The position numbers and the translations under genes are program-made. From Leptospira meyeri (GTDB taxonomy: Bacteria > Spirochaetota > Leptospiria > Leptospirales > Leptospiraceae), in the NCBI RefSeq assembly GCF_004368965.1, contig NZ_SORO01000001.1, forward strand, positions 1,706,001-1,770,000: 64,000 bases of DNA, in the 5' to 3' direction. Of the stretch, positions 17,838-26,326 are shown in pieces. How positions within the stretch are numbered: position 1 is the stretch's first letter; each line of letters starts with the position of its first letter. The notes under the pieces are model-generated. The model did no database searches and was not told where the DNA came from. It worked only from the letters and a program-made list of their open reading frames with translations.

Positions 17838-20006
17838 TTAAATAGAACTCATCTCTTCTTCTGCAATTGGCAACCAAATGGAAAAACAAGCTCCCTTTGG
17901 TACATCTTCCAATTCAATTTTTCCTCCCGTTTGTAAAACAATCTTCTTACAAATATCAAGACCTAAACCCATTCCTTCCCCATCAGGTTTTGTAGTAAAA
18001 AATGGATTAAAAATCTTATCTTTGATAGTGTCAGGAATCCCCGTACCAGAATCAATGATAGAAACTTTGATCCACGGTTCAATTGATTGAACTTTGATTT
18101 CTAATCTACCGGCATAACCCATGGCTTGCAGGGCATTGTTCAGGAGGTTGATCCAAACTTGATTGAGTTTGTCTCTATTTCCTTTGCACTTTTTGTTAGT
18201 TAAATAAGACTTAACTATATCAACTTTACTTAGATTGTAATGATAAAGAGAAAGAATAGTTTCTATTTCAAAAATAATATCGACTACAGTATTTCCACTC
18301 AAAATTTCTTTATCGGTAACCAGATAACTTTTTAAAGCCCGAATCACATGTGTCGCTTTTTCAGAAGCTACTGAGATAATCTGATTAGAACGATAGGCCG
18401 CTGATATCGTTGCAACAGTTTCTAGAATGGTAAGAGAATTTTCACTTTCTAAAATCTGTGTGAGTTCATCTCCTAATCGATAAGCACCCGTTTCAACGAC
18501 TAATTGCATATGTTTTCCATATAAATCCATCTTTAATATGGATTTATATTTCGAAGCAAGGTCTTTCTTTATCAATCTCTCCATCTTTCCCTCAAGGAAG
18601 GTTTGGTTTTTGATACTTTCTTCTAATACTTTGTTAAATCGAAAAGAATCTTCTTTGCTAAATCCAAGAATAGTTTCGACGATTTTATTAATTTTATTAT
18701 TAAGAAAATCTGCAAGAGATTGGTTGGAAGAAACAATGGCTCCCAATGGAGTATTCAATTCATGGGCCATACCAGCGGCCAGTTGTCCGAGCACTGCCAA
18801 CTTTTCAGACGCTAGTAGTCGATCTTGAGCTTCTGTGAGTTCTTTTAAAGTATTCAACAAACTTTGATTTAATACTTGTAAATATTCATTAGAATTCTTT
18901 AATTCTTCGGTTCGAAGTTCGACTTGTTTTTTTAAATTCTCAGAATATTGTTTGTCCAAACGACGCCACTGGACCAACCAAACAATTACAAAAATAGTAA
19001 CAACTGCGCCAAAAGAATAATAAATCCAATCATAACTTGTTGGTGGATTGGGATCATAAATAAAATCTCGTAGATTCATATTTTTTGGAAGCATTCCCAA
19101 ATCAGCATATACATCATTGATGTGTTTCCAACGACCTGGATTCATATAACCCATCTCCACAAGTACAGGTTGGATTAATGGAATCATTTGTTTTGCTTCA
19201 AATAATAGTCTTTCCTTCGAATTTCTTTTAGAATATTTTTCATAAATCAAATCTACAATTTCTTCTTGATGGCTCATTGCATATTGCCAACCACGAAGAC
19301 TTGCTTCCCTAAACGCCTTTACTCTATCGGGATGTTTTTGAACCTCGACTTCACTTGTAAAAAAATTATCTCCGTAAAAATCAATTCCGGCCACACGAGG
19401 AGAATATTCCACAAAAGGGAATCCTGCTTTTTTGAAATCATAGGCTTGTGTTGTGGCATATCCCGAATATGCATCCACCTTACCCGTAATCAAATCATTC
19501 GGATTAAATTTATGTTCTATGAGTTTTAAATCTTTTAGTTCTATGCCTTCTTTTTTGAGATAAGCTACAATTTCATCCATCCGAGGAGTTAACATCACTC
19601 GTTTACCAGCTAAGTCATGAATACTTTGTATATTGGAACTTTTTTTAAAAAACAGAACGGAAGGTGAATGTTGAAAAATTACAGCGAGGACAACCACTGG
19701 TTTCCCAGCGTATCTTTCTTGGATAAGTTCATTACTTCCTACACCATAATGGCCGGGTGATTGGATTACTTTTTCATGAATTCCTTTGATTCCAATTGTA
19801 CTTTCAAAAATCTCTACATCAAGTCCAAGATCTTTGTAATAACCTTTTTCAAGTGCGGCATAGTATCCTGCAAACTGAAATTGGTGAAACCATTTTAGAT
19901 GAAGGGTTACTTTCTCATTTCCAAAAATTGGAGAACAAAATATAAATATGACACAAACCAAGAACACATCGTAACATCTTTTAGAGACAGTGCCCCAGCC
20001 CATCAT
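17838..20006 (-). CDS. Hybrid sensor: NMT1/THI5-like binding domain fused to histidine kinase
   Basis: 722-aa sensor kinase. A signal peptide (about 8-28) leads into a periplasmic NMT1/THI5-type substrate-binding domain (about 30-335; LHLKWFHQFQFAGYYAALEK at its start), then one membrane helix (about 340-362), a coiled coil, a HisKA-type region with phospho-accepting His415 (MAHELNTP) and an HATPase domain with N box NLLNNALQAMG, DSGTGIP and GLGLDICKK. The binding domain resembles pyrimidine/thiamine-precursor or taurine-like ABC binding proteins, here used for sensing. No receiver domain or response regulator lies adjacent. It is preceded by PadR (minus) with a 45-nt gap. Confidence 0.9.
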   Translation of the reverse strand: MMGWGTVSKRCYDVFLVCVIFIFCSPIFGNEKVTLHLKWFHQFQFAGYYAALEKGYYKDLGLDVEIFESTIGIKGIHEKVIQSPGHYGVGSNELIQERYAGKPVVVLAVIFQHSPSVLFFKKSSNIQSIHDLAGKRVMLTPRMDEIVAYLKKEGIELKDLKLIEHKFNPNDLITGKVDAYSGYATTQAYDFKKAGFPFVEYSPRVAGIDFYGDNFFTSEVEVQKHPDRVKAFREASLRGWQYAMSHQEEIVDLIYEKYSKRNSKERLLFEAKQMIPLIQPVLVEMGYMNPGRWKHINDVYADLGMLPKNMNLRDFIYDPNPPTSYDWIYYSFGAVVTIFVIVWLVQWRRLDKQYSENLKKQVELRTEELKNSNEYLQVLNQSLLNTLKELTEAQDRLLASEKLAVLGQLAAGMAHELNTPLGAIVSSNQSLADFLNNKINKIVETILGFSKEDSFRFNKVLEESIKNQTFLEGKMERLIKKDLASKYKSILKMDLYGKHMQLVVETGAYRLGDELTQILESENSLTILETVATISAAYRSNQIISVASEKATHVIRALKSYLVTDKEILSGNTVVDIIFEIETILSLYHYNLSKVDIVKSYLTNKKCKGNRDKLNQVWINLLNNALQAMGYAGRLEIKVQSIEPWIKVSIIDSGTGIPDTIKDKIFNPFFTTKPDGEGMGLGLDICKKIVLQTGGKIELEDVPKGACFSIWLPIAEEEMSSI

Positions 20007-20051
20007 CTGTTTTTTTTATAGATTATTTCTATCAAATCAATAATAAAAAAA

Positions 20052-20594
20052 TCAGCTTTTAATTTTACTTTTAACTTTGTCAATCCAATCTAAGTTTAGT
20101 TTTGTTTGTTTTTCTGCATATTCAAGAGTTAAAGACCAATATTCCAAGTCAGGATGTTTTTCCCAATCTTCATCAAGTTCCTTTTGAAAGTTCTTTAGTA
20201 GCTTTAAATCTTCCTTTTGTTTACGGACTTCCTCTTCTAACTGTTGAGTTAGTAATTTTGGATTCATATGCCTTCCAAAAAATACTTTAAATAACAATTC
20301 GTTTCTTTTGTTTGATTGGATCGGAGATTCGTCCATCCAACGTCGAAACGTTTCAAGTCCAGGACGCGTGATTTTATAAACTTTTTTCTTTTTTCCGTTG
20401 TTATCAGTTTTTTCCCATTCTCGAATCAAACCTTCTTCTTCTAATTTTGCCAAAGTAGGATAGATTTGTCCGAAACTTTCACTCCAGAAAAAACTAATGG
20501 TGGACTCAATGTATTTGCGAATTTCGTAACCGTTCATTTCACATTGGGAAAGGATTCCTAACAATGCATATTGTGTTTTGCTTTCTCTTTTCAT
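20052..20594 (-). CDS. PadR-family transcriptional regulator
   Basis: 180-aa PadR-type repressor. The N-terminal winged helix (about 5-85) has the family pattern ALLGILSQ, MNGYEI, SFGQIYPTLAKLEEEGLI and the conserved YKIT. The C-terminal half (about 95-178) is a long charged coiled coil for dimerisation, as in subfamily-1 PadRs. It is the last gene of a three-gene operon (quinone reductase, hydrolase, PadR) and its start touches the hydrolase stop. Its likely targets are the two ATATCT-n3-AGATAT palindromes upstream of the first gene, so autoregulation and induction by an aromatic or electrophilic compound are expected from family knowledge. Confidence 0.92.
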   Translation of the reverse strand: MKRESKTQYALLGILSQCEMNGYEIRKYIESTISFFWSESFGQIYPTLAKLEEEGLIREWEKTDNNGKKKKVYKITRPGLETFRRWMDESPIQSNKRNELLFKVFFGRHMNPKLLTQQLEEEVRKQKEDLKLLKNFQKELDEDWEKHPDLEYWSLTLEYAEKQTKLNLDWIDKVKSKIKS

Positions 20595-21478
20595 TAGATT
20601 AGATCGTTGATAAATTGATTATATGTTGAAACAACTTCTTCAGGCGACTCAATCTGTGGCCAATGTCCAATCTTTTCAGATAAAAAATAAATTGGTCTCG
20701 AAGGAAAAACTTTAGAAAAACGTTCTGCCATATTTATACCTGAGTTTGGATCCGCTGGTCCACAAATATAACAAAATGGGATCTCTGTATTCAACATAGC
20801 GTTTATCCATCGTTTTTGATAATAAACTTTTTCAAACACCAGTCGGCCAATCAGATAAGCTATCGATTTTCCTTCTTTATAGTTTAATATTTCCCAAAAG
20901 ATATTTAGCCAATTTTTGTTTGGTTGGGTATCTGGTCCAAAAACACGCAAAATTGATGCCTCTACAGATTTACGACTCATTACCTTACTTATCAATTTTC
21001 CGATGACGTTCGGAGTTTGAGATAATATTCTTTGGATGAGTCTTGGATTGTAAGCATCAGCAAACAAACCACCATTCATAAAAGCAATAGAACCAATTTT
21101 AAATTTATTTTTTTCTGGTGAAGACAACATTTCTTGCACGACACTAACAGCTAAATCATGAGCCAAAATATCTGTTTCAATGACTCCCAAACTATTTGCT
21201 ACTTCATTTACAATTTCTACGTATTCTTCAAACGAATAACGGTGATTTTGTGGTTTATCAGAAAAACCCATACCTAAAAAATCAAGAAGAATGACCTTCC
21301 TATTTTTGGATATTTTAGGAATCACCAAACTCCAATCATAACTATTAAACGGATAACCATGCAAAAGAAATAAATTTCTCCCTTCTCCAATTGTTCGATA
21401 GTATATAGAATGGCCCTTAAAATCCAAGTATTGTCCATTGGATTCAAATTCATTTAGTTCGTTATTAGAAAATTTCAT
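20594..21478 (-). CDS. Alpha/beta hydrolase, haloalkane dehalogenase/epoxide hydrolase-like
   Basis: 294-aa alpha/beta hydrolase. The oxyanion motif HGYP and WS pair (about 40-50), the nucleophile in AHDLA (Asp108, where esterases have Ser), the acid near CGPADPNSG and the histidine in GHWPQIESP are visible. A nucleophilic Asp points to the dehalogenase/epoxide hydrolase branch. The ATG at 21478 is preferred over a TTG at 21511 because it follows the upstream stop by 2 nt with AAGG as ribosome site. Within a PadR-controlled operon with a flavin quinone reductase, detoxification of a reactive compound is plausible (inference). Confidence 0.87.
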   Translation of the reverse strand: MKFSNNELNEFESNGQYLDFKGHSIYYRTIGEGRNLFLLHGYPFNSYDWSLVIPKISKNRKVILLDFLGMGFSDKPQNHRYSFEEYVEIVNEVANSLGVIETDILAHDLAVSVVQEMLSSPEKNKFKIGSIAFMNGGLFADAYNPRLIQRILSQTPNVIGKLISKVMSRKSVEASILRVFGPDTQPNKNWLNIFWEILNYKEGKSIAYLIGRLVFEKVYYQKRWINAMLNTEIPFCYICGPADPNSGINMAERFSKVFPSRPIYFLSEKIGHWPQIESPEEVVSTYNQFINDLI

Positions 21479-21479
21479 A

Positions 21480-22076
21480 TTATTTACCTTGTTTGGCAAG
21501 AGATTCAACAAGTTTTGTCCATTTCAAAAAGTCGGGTTGTTTACGTGTCCTTACTTGACCAAAAATGGTTACTTTAACAGGAGACACTCCACAAAATTCT
21601 AAGGTGCCAAACTTTAGCAAATGAACACCGGGAGACTTATTAAACCATTTGTAATACCAACTAGGAGCGTCCATCGTTACAAAGATACGAGCTGTTTTAT
21701 TTAACAAAAGTTTTTCGGGAAGCGGTGAGTTTTTTCGATACTTAAAAGAAAAGCCCGGTAAAAACACCCGGTCAATCCATGCCTTTAAAATCGCTGGCAT
21801 ACTTGCCCACCAACTGGGAAATACAAACACTAAATGGTCTGCAGCCAATATCAATTTTTGGCTTTGAATCAAATCTGGTTCAAGGATTTGAGTAGAATCT
21901 TTTTTATGACCCGAATATAAGTTATAATCGAATTTTAGTTCAGAGAGTTTGATAAAATTGACAATATGACCTGATTGTTTCGCTGAATTTACATATGTCT
22001 CTGCCAAATGACCACAAAGAGAACCCGGGTTGGGATGACCTAAGATTACAAGAATATTCTGTTGGTTTGGTTTCAT
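21480..22076 (-). CDS. NAD(P)H:quinone oxidoreductase (flavodoxin-like fold)
   Basis: 198-aa flavoprotein of the NAD(P)H dehydrogenase (quinone) family, using FMN or FAD for two-electron reduction of quinones or nitro compounds. Features: N-terminal ILVILGHPNP (phosphate loop), the FPSWWASMPAILKAWIDRV block and FSFKY motif before the nicotinamide-side loop. First gene of the operon with the hydrolase and PadR; the start ATG at 22076 lies 9 nt downstream of the first PadR-type palindrome. Such enzymes are commonly induced by quinones or phenolics. Confidence 0.9.
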   Translation of the reverse strand: MKPNQQNILVILGHPNPGSLCGHLAETYVNSAKQSGHIVNFIKLSELKFDYNLYSGHKKDSTQILEPDLIQSQKLILAADHLVFVFPSWWASMPAILKAWIDRVFLPGFSFKYRKNSPLPEKLLLNKTARIFVTMDAPSWYYKWFNKSPGVHLLKFGTLEFCGVSPVKVTIFGQVRTRKQPDFLKWTKLVESLAKQGK

Positions 22077-22084
22077 TTGACCCC

Positions 22085-22125
22085 ATATCTATTAGATATA
22101 TTTTTAAGCTATATCTGGAAGATAT
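22085..22125 (-). promoter_or_regulatory. Promoter with two PadR-type operators
   Basis: Two perfect 6-3-6 palindromes ATATCT-n3-AGATAT at 22085-22099 and 22111-22125, 26 nt apart (about 2.5 helix turns). On the minus strand a consensus TTGACA (22135-22130) and TATAGC (22113-22108), 16 nt apart, form a sigma-70 promoter. The upstream palindrome lies in the -35/-10 spacer, touching the -10; the other lies around +2 to +16. A dimeric repressor bound there would block transcription, fitting autoregulation by the operon's own PadR. Confidence 0.8.
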
Positions 22126-22157
22126 AAATTGTCAATACGAAAATTAGAAATTTTTCC

Positions 22158-23156
22158 TTATTGTTCTGCGCAGTAAAACTTTAAATCACTAGTACATGCT
22201 ACGTTCAAATTATTAAGGAGTGCTCCCGAAGTACTACTAGAACTGCCTACAACTCCATTTCCAGAAACTGAATTTCCCCAATTGGAACAATGGTCCGGTT
22301 GCGCATCCCAGGAGGTACCCATTCCTGTCCAAGTTGTTACCGAGCCTGGATCAATTCCTGCTAGAACGGGGAACGTTAGTAAAGAAACTCCATTTGTAGT
22401 GCCAATGAGAGTAATATTGTTACTTTGATAATACGAAGCATAAGGTTTTAAAACCCAATCTACTTGACCATCGCCAGCATTTGCCGTTACACTTGCGATT
22501 CGAACTCCCGTATCAGTGACAAGCATCGCCTTACATTGGGATCCCACTGGACACTTTGGATCCATTGAACACATGGCATCTGCTCCAACAATCCCACCTA
22601 AATTTCCTTTGGTGAGCGTTGAATTTACAAATAACCTTTTATCATTATCTTGAATCTGCATCAAAATCAATCTTTCTTGGAGTCGCAAATTACTATCCGC
22701 TGAAGTCGGCACAAAACGAATTAGAAAATCTCTAGTTCCATTTAATAAGGTATCATTTACTGCTGTTACCGTAATCATGCGTTCCAATTGCCAATCATTT
22801 GGTGTCCAAATTATCGAAGTTGGACTGACAGTTGCATAAGAAGGATTTGAAACTACAATGTTTACATTTACATTTTCTTTTGGCTCGGACCCAAGATTTA
22901 ATTTATAAGTTAGTGAAGAACCAAAAGCTGCATTCCCACCATGTTCGGAAATAAGACCTGTCGTCGAACTGAGCAAAAGGCCGAAATTATCTTTGATCGT
23001 GATACCGGGGAAACAGGCGTTTTTTTGTTCACCAGAAACTGCCAAAACCAAAAAAGTCTCAACAAAGGATTTCGATTCTGGATCACAAGGATTATTATAA
23101 AGATTTTTGCTACAAGATAGAAAAAGAACACCGATTAAAAGAGTTCTAAAAAACAT
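22158..23156 (-). CDS. DUF1554-type Leptospira lipoprotein
   Basis: 332-aa lipoprotein with lipobox LFLSC near residue 15. Residues about 90-165 resemble a Calx-beta-like module (VSNPSYATVSPTSI and DNDK). Residues about 170-332 match the Leptospira DUF1554 lipoprotein domain, with conserved cysteines and Trp motifs (AMCSMDPKC, TWTGMGTSWD, CSNWGNS, KFYCAEQ). Domains of this family are thought to be surface-exposed in Leptospira, but their role is unknown. A related shorter protein is at 35938-36666. The start lies 42 nt downstream of the inverted repeat at 23185-23205. Confidence 0.85.
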   Translation of the reverse strand: MFFRTLLIGVLFLSCSKNLYNNPCDPESKSFVETFLVLAVSGEQKNACFPGITIKDNFGLLLSSTTGLISEHGGNAAFGSSLTYKLNLGSEPKENVNVNIVVSNPSYATVSPTSIIWTPNDWQLERMITVTAVNDTLLNGTRDFLIRFVPTSADSNLRLQERLILMQIQDNDKRLFVNSTLTKGNLGGIVGADAMCSMDPKCPVGSQCKAMLVTDTGVRIASVTANAGDGQVDWVLKPYASYYQSNNITLIGTTNGVSLLTFPVLAGIDPGSVTTWTGMGTSWDAQPDHCSNWGNSVSGNGVVGSSSSTSGALLNNLNVACTSDLKFYCAEQ

Positions 23157-23184
23157 GGAATATCATCTCTTAATTCTACTAGAT

Positions 23185-23205
23185 CTTGAAATCGATAATT
23201 TCAAG
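23185..23205. repeat. Inverted repeat upstream of DUF1554 lipoprotein gene
   Basis: CTTGAAAT, 5-nt spacer, ATTTCAAG: a perfect 8-bp inverted repeat 28-49 nt upstream of the 23156 start on the minus strand and 94 nt after the FMN reductase stop. Its position fits an operator for the lipoprotein gene; a terminator is less likely since no T-run follows on either strand. Confidence 0.45.
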
Positions 23206-23298
23206 CAATGAAAATAAAGACCAATATAAAAGCCTAATGAACGTTATCTGAAACCGAAATTATTCTGTAAAAATTCCATTACGAATCAAAAAATTTTA

Positions 23299-23838
23299 CT
23301 AATTTCTTAATAAGGATAAAAAATTTGACATTAAATTTTGAACTGATTGCTTTGATTGTGGATCAGTAATTTCACCATCAACAGATACCTTTCCTTTTAC
23401 TCCAGAAATCAACAAATTGGTATTTTCAGATAACTTAGCGCCGATTGTTTTCAAAACTAAAAGCAAAGATTCATGTGCCTTTTCACCAACAGAGGCTGCC
23501 GTGATGAGAGCAACTGGTTTATCCGTAAATACAACAGAAGAAACTGCCCATTCAAGTGCATTTTTCAAAACACCAGGAATACTAAATACATACTCGGGAG
23601 AACATATTAAAATCCCATCTGCCTTTTCCACTTCCTTTAAAAAAGTTTTCACTATTTCTGGCGTTTCTGCATCAGAGATTCCAGACATAAAAAACGGAAA
23701 ATTGGCGATCTGATCATACATCAACATTTCGCAATCATTTGTGTAATTGTATTTGATAGTATTTAGGATTTTTTTATTATAAGAAGAGGAACTAATTCCT
23801 CCTGAAATTGCAAGAACTTTCGGTTTTGATTTTGGCAT
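23299..23838 (-). CDS. NADPH-dependent FMN reductase
   Basis: 179-aa flavodoxin-fold enzyme of the NADPH-dependent FMN reductase/azoreductase family. The FMN phosphate loop near residue 13 (SGGISSSSYN), the ICSPEYVFSIPGVLKNALEW block and the later TAASVG motif are family signatures. It should reduce flavins, quinones or azo/chromate compounds with NADPH. It follows the LA_1737-like gene by 6 nt and probably shares its transcript. The start ATG at 23838 has no strong ribosome site. Confidence 0.88.
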   Translation of the reverse strand: MPKSKPKVLAISGGISSSSYNKKILNTIKYNYTNDCEMLMYDQIANFPFFMSGISDAETPEIVKTFLKEVEKADGILICSPEYVFSIPGVLKNALEWAVSSVVFTDKPVALITAASVGEKAHESLLLVLKTIGAKLSENTNLLISGVKGKVSVDGEITDPQSKQSVQNLMSNFLSLLRN

Positions 23839-23844
23839 AACTGA

Positions 23845-26265
23845 TTAAATTGAAATCCCCATAATTTTTTTGGTTCCATCCATTTCTTTGGTATAAGAAA
23901 ATAATTTTAAGATGGAAAACTTTTCATAACCGTTGTCTTCCGTTTGGTATTCCCAAAGCCAACCCCAAAGACTTCCTCTTTTTATATAACCTCGCTCTAT
24001 CTCTGTTTTTTCCTGATACAAAGCACCAAGCAAAACATAGGTGGAGTATTGATTGTCTGATTTAGTTTTATTATGATAGTAACCAAGACCCGCAAGCAAC
24101 AATTCCGTTTTTTCTTCTTCTGAATCAAAAAGGTAATAAAGAAATGGTCCATACAATCGGGATTTTTCTTTATCTGCATTTGCCGTTCTAACGATCGGGA
24201 AAAAATTATAGGTAGTTCGATGTGATCTATCATCATAACCTAACCATAAAAAAGTAATTCTATTAATTTCCGATTTCCCTTTATGAAAACCCCACAACAA
24301 ACCGCCGACACTTCTGAATCGATAACTTGTTTCTGAATTTTCCGATTCAATTAAATATAAAAAATTATAATAATGGCCTTTTCGATTCCATTTCAAATAG
24401 TTCAAAAAAGTAAAAGTCGTAAATCCGTCATCGTTCCAGTCATTAAAAGATAAAGGAATTACTGAAAAACTAGAGTTCGTTTTATAAAACGGAAAAATCA
24501 AGAGGTGAGAAAGTTTTTCATCCTGCTCCAAAGGAACAAACGGTTTGCTTTTTGAATTTGAGGCATAGTCACGTTCTTTATACAATTCCCAATCTATAAA
24601 CCAAAACAAATTGGTTCTACTTCCGCCATCTCTTATATTTCTATAAAAAAATGGAGTAATCCAAACGGTTTTCTCTTTTTCATAATTAGGATAATTTTTT
24701 TCTTCATACGAAATCCAGAAGGGCCAAAACAAAAATTGAATATCGGAATAAGCAGAATTTTTTGTTTTCCGATAGGATGATAACAATGTAAACGTATCAC
24801 TATGTTGGTTTTTTTGAATACCATAGTTTCGATGAACATAAAACGGCAAAAACCTATGCCCGGAATCAATATCTGATTCATAAATATTCACGAAAGGCCA
24901 AAAATAAGAACTCTCTTTACGATTATTTTCTTTTATTTCTTCCGTTAAATAAACATTCAAAAGGTAAGCGCGAAATTCAGAATCCTTGTCTTTTTGTTTC
25001 CCATAAAATGGAAAGAGTATCTTGTATTCTAGATCATCCGATTGGTAACTAAACCAAATGGGAAAAAAAGGTGGCAATAACACAACATTATCTTTAGAGT
25101 TCTCATCCCAAGTAAACCAAGCAAGTGGCAACAAACGAATATGCTTTTTTGTATCGGCCTTTTCAAAAGAAAAAATTCCGAAAAGCAACTGGTATCCAAA
25201 AAAGCTTTCACTATTATCACGATTGAATTCTCTTTTTTTTATGACTTTCGGCTCGTTCGATTCAAAAGGAATTGTTTGTTTAGTCTGGTTACTTCCATTT
25301 ATGACTTTGGTTCTCTGAGAATACCCAACTAAATTATACAAAATTCCAAAATCAAAATCGATAAACAAATTACCATCGTTAGCTGCAACATTTACATTAG
25401 CTGAATTTGTTTTCGTATACCATAACAAATTGATGTGATAATCTTCCTCCTCGTCGGCATAATTAAGATAAACAGGAAAAATAAAATCAAACTCCTTTCC
25501 TGGTTTCCTATATCTTCCAAAAAAAGGGAAGGTTACAAATAAACTTTCTTCCTTAGCCTTATTATTTGAATAGTAGACTGGACCCATCCAATATTCATTT
25601 TCATTTGACCTTTGATTTTGATAATAAAGAAAGATTGGCAAAAACAAATAATTGTTTTTGGAGTAATAAACTAAAGGAAAAAGAGAAAACTCATGAAATC
25701 CTTGATTCTCATTGATTTCAAAATGTAAAACAGTCAAAAAACGGGAATAATAGTTTTTATTTTCTCCAGAAATACCTCGATTATGATAGTATAACAAAGG
25801 AATAACGGGAAATCCCAATTTACTGTTTGTTTCATTAGAACTAGAAAAGAAAAAAGGAATTATTGTTAAATAAGATTCCTTTGCGTCTTTACCCCAAAAA
25901 ATAAATGGATAAAAGGATTGATCAACCGCTTCTTTTTCTTTAGTTACGTTTACATTTAAAATTCGTTTGTATTCACGATTATCAGATTTACTTTGAATAT
26001 GATAATAAAAAGGAAAAATAGATTTTGTTTTTGCTTTTGGATAATCATAATACCGATAGAATCCCAAAGCTCGCACGGAGTAGTGGTTTGTCCAATTTTC
26101 TACGTCATAGAAAATGTTACTCGCAGTAAACTTTGCACTTCTTTCGCTCCCATAAACTTTTATTTCCTTTTCTGATTCTAGGTCAGGCCAAGTTTTAGGG
26201 AAAATTCCAAGTGGGAAGGCAATAAAAAGAAAAACTAGAATATAACGATAGAAATTGATAACCAT
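23845..26265 (-). CDS. Large beta-rich exported protein (LA_1737-like repeats)
   Basis: 806-aa protein with a signal-like N-terminus (VINFYRYILVFLFIAFP) then a long run of degenerate 30-50-residue units built on LFPxxYY, FPFF, PLxW and IFPFYK, rich in aromatic and charged residues. It resembles Leptospira LA_1737-like proteins of unknown function, plausibly outer-membrane associated. In-frame ATG 26307 and TTG 26322 lie upstream; ATG 26265 is favoured by AAAGGTG about 11 nt before it and by placing the hydrophobic segment at the N-terminus. It is preceded by a lipoprotein gene and followed by the FMN reductase. Confidence 0.7.
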   Translation of the reverse strand: MVINFYRYILVFLFIAFPLGIFPKTWPDLESEKEIKVYGSERSAKFTASNIFYDVENWTNHYSVRALGFYRYYDYPKAKTKSIFPFYYHIQSKSDNREYKRILNVNVTKEKEAVDQSFYPFIFWGKDAKESYLTIIPFFFSSSNETNSKLGFPVIPLLYYHNRGISGENKNYYSRFLTVLHFEINENQGFHEFSLFPLVYYSKNNYLFLPIFLYYQNQRSNENEYWMGPVYYSNNKAKEESLFVTFPFFGRYRKPGKEFDFIFPVYLNYADEEEDYHINLLWYTKTNSANVNVAANDGNLFIDFDFGILYNLVGYSQRTKVINGSNQTKQTIPFESNEPKVIKKREFNRDNSESFFGYQLLFGIFSFEKADTKKHIRLLPLAWFTWDENSKDNVVLLPPFFPIWFSYQSDDLEYKILFPFYGKQKDKDSEFRAYLLNVYLTEEIKENNRKESSYFWPFVNIYESDIDSGHRFLPFYVHRNYGIQKNQHSDTFTLLSSYRKTKNSAYSDIQFLFWPFWISYEEKNYPNYEKEKTVWITPFFYRNIRDGGSRTNLFWFIDWELYKERDYASNSKSKPFVPLEQDEKLSHLLIFPFYKTNSSFSVIPLSFNDWNDDGFTTFTFLNYLKWNRKGHYYNFLYLIESENSETSYRFRSVGGLLWGFHKGKSEINRITFLWLGYDDRSHRTTYNFFPIVRTANADKEKSRLYGPFLYYLFDSEEEKTELLLAGLGYYHNKTKSDNQYSTYVLLGALYQEKTEIERGYIKRGSLWGWLWEYQTEDNGYEKFSILKLFSYTKEMDGTKKIMGISI

Positions 26266-26326
26266 TGTGGCAAGAGCACCTTTCACAATTGGATCATTGT
26301 AATTCATCTTGCTTTTAGGCAAGAAA

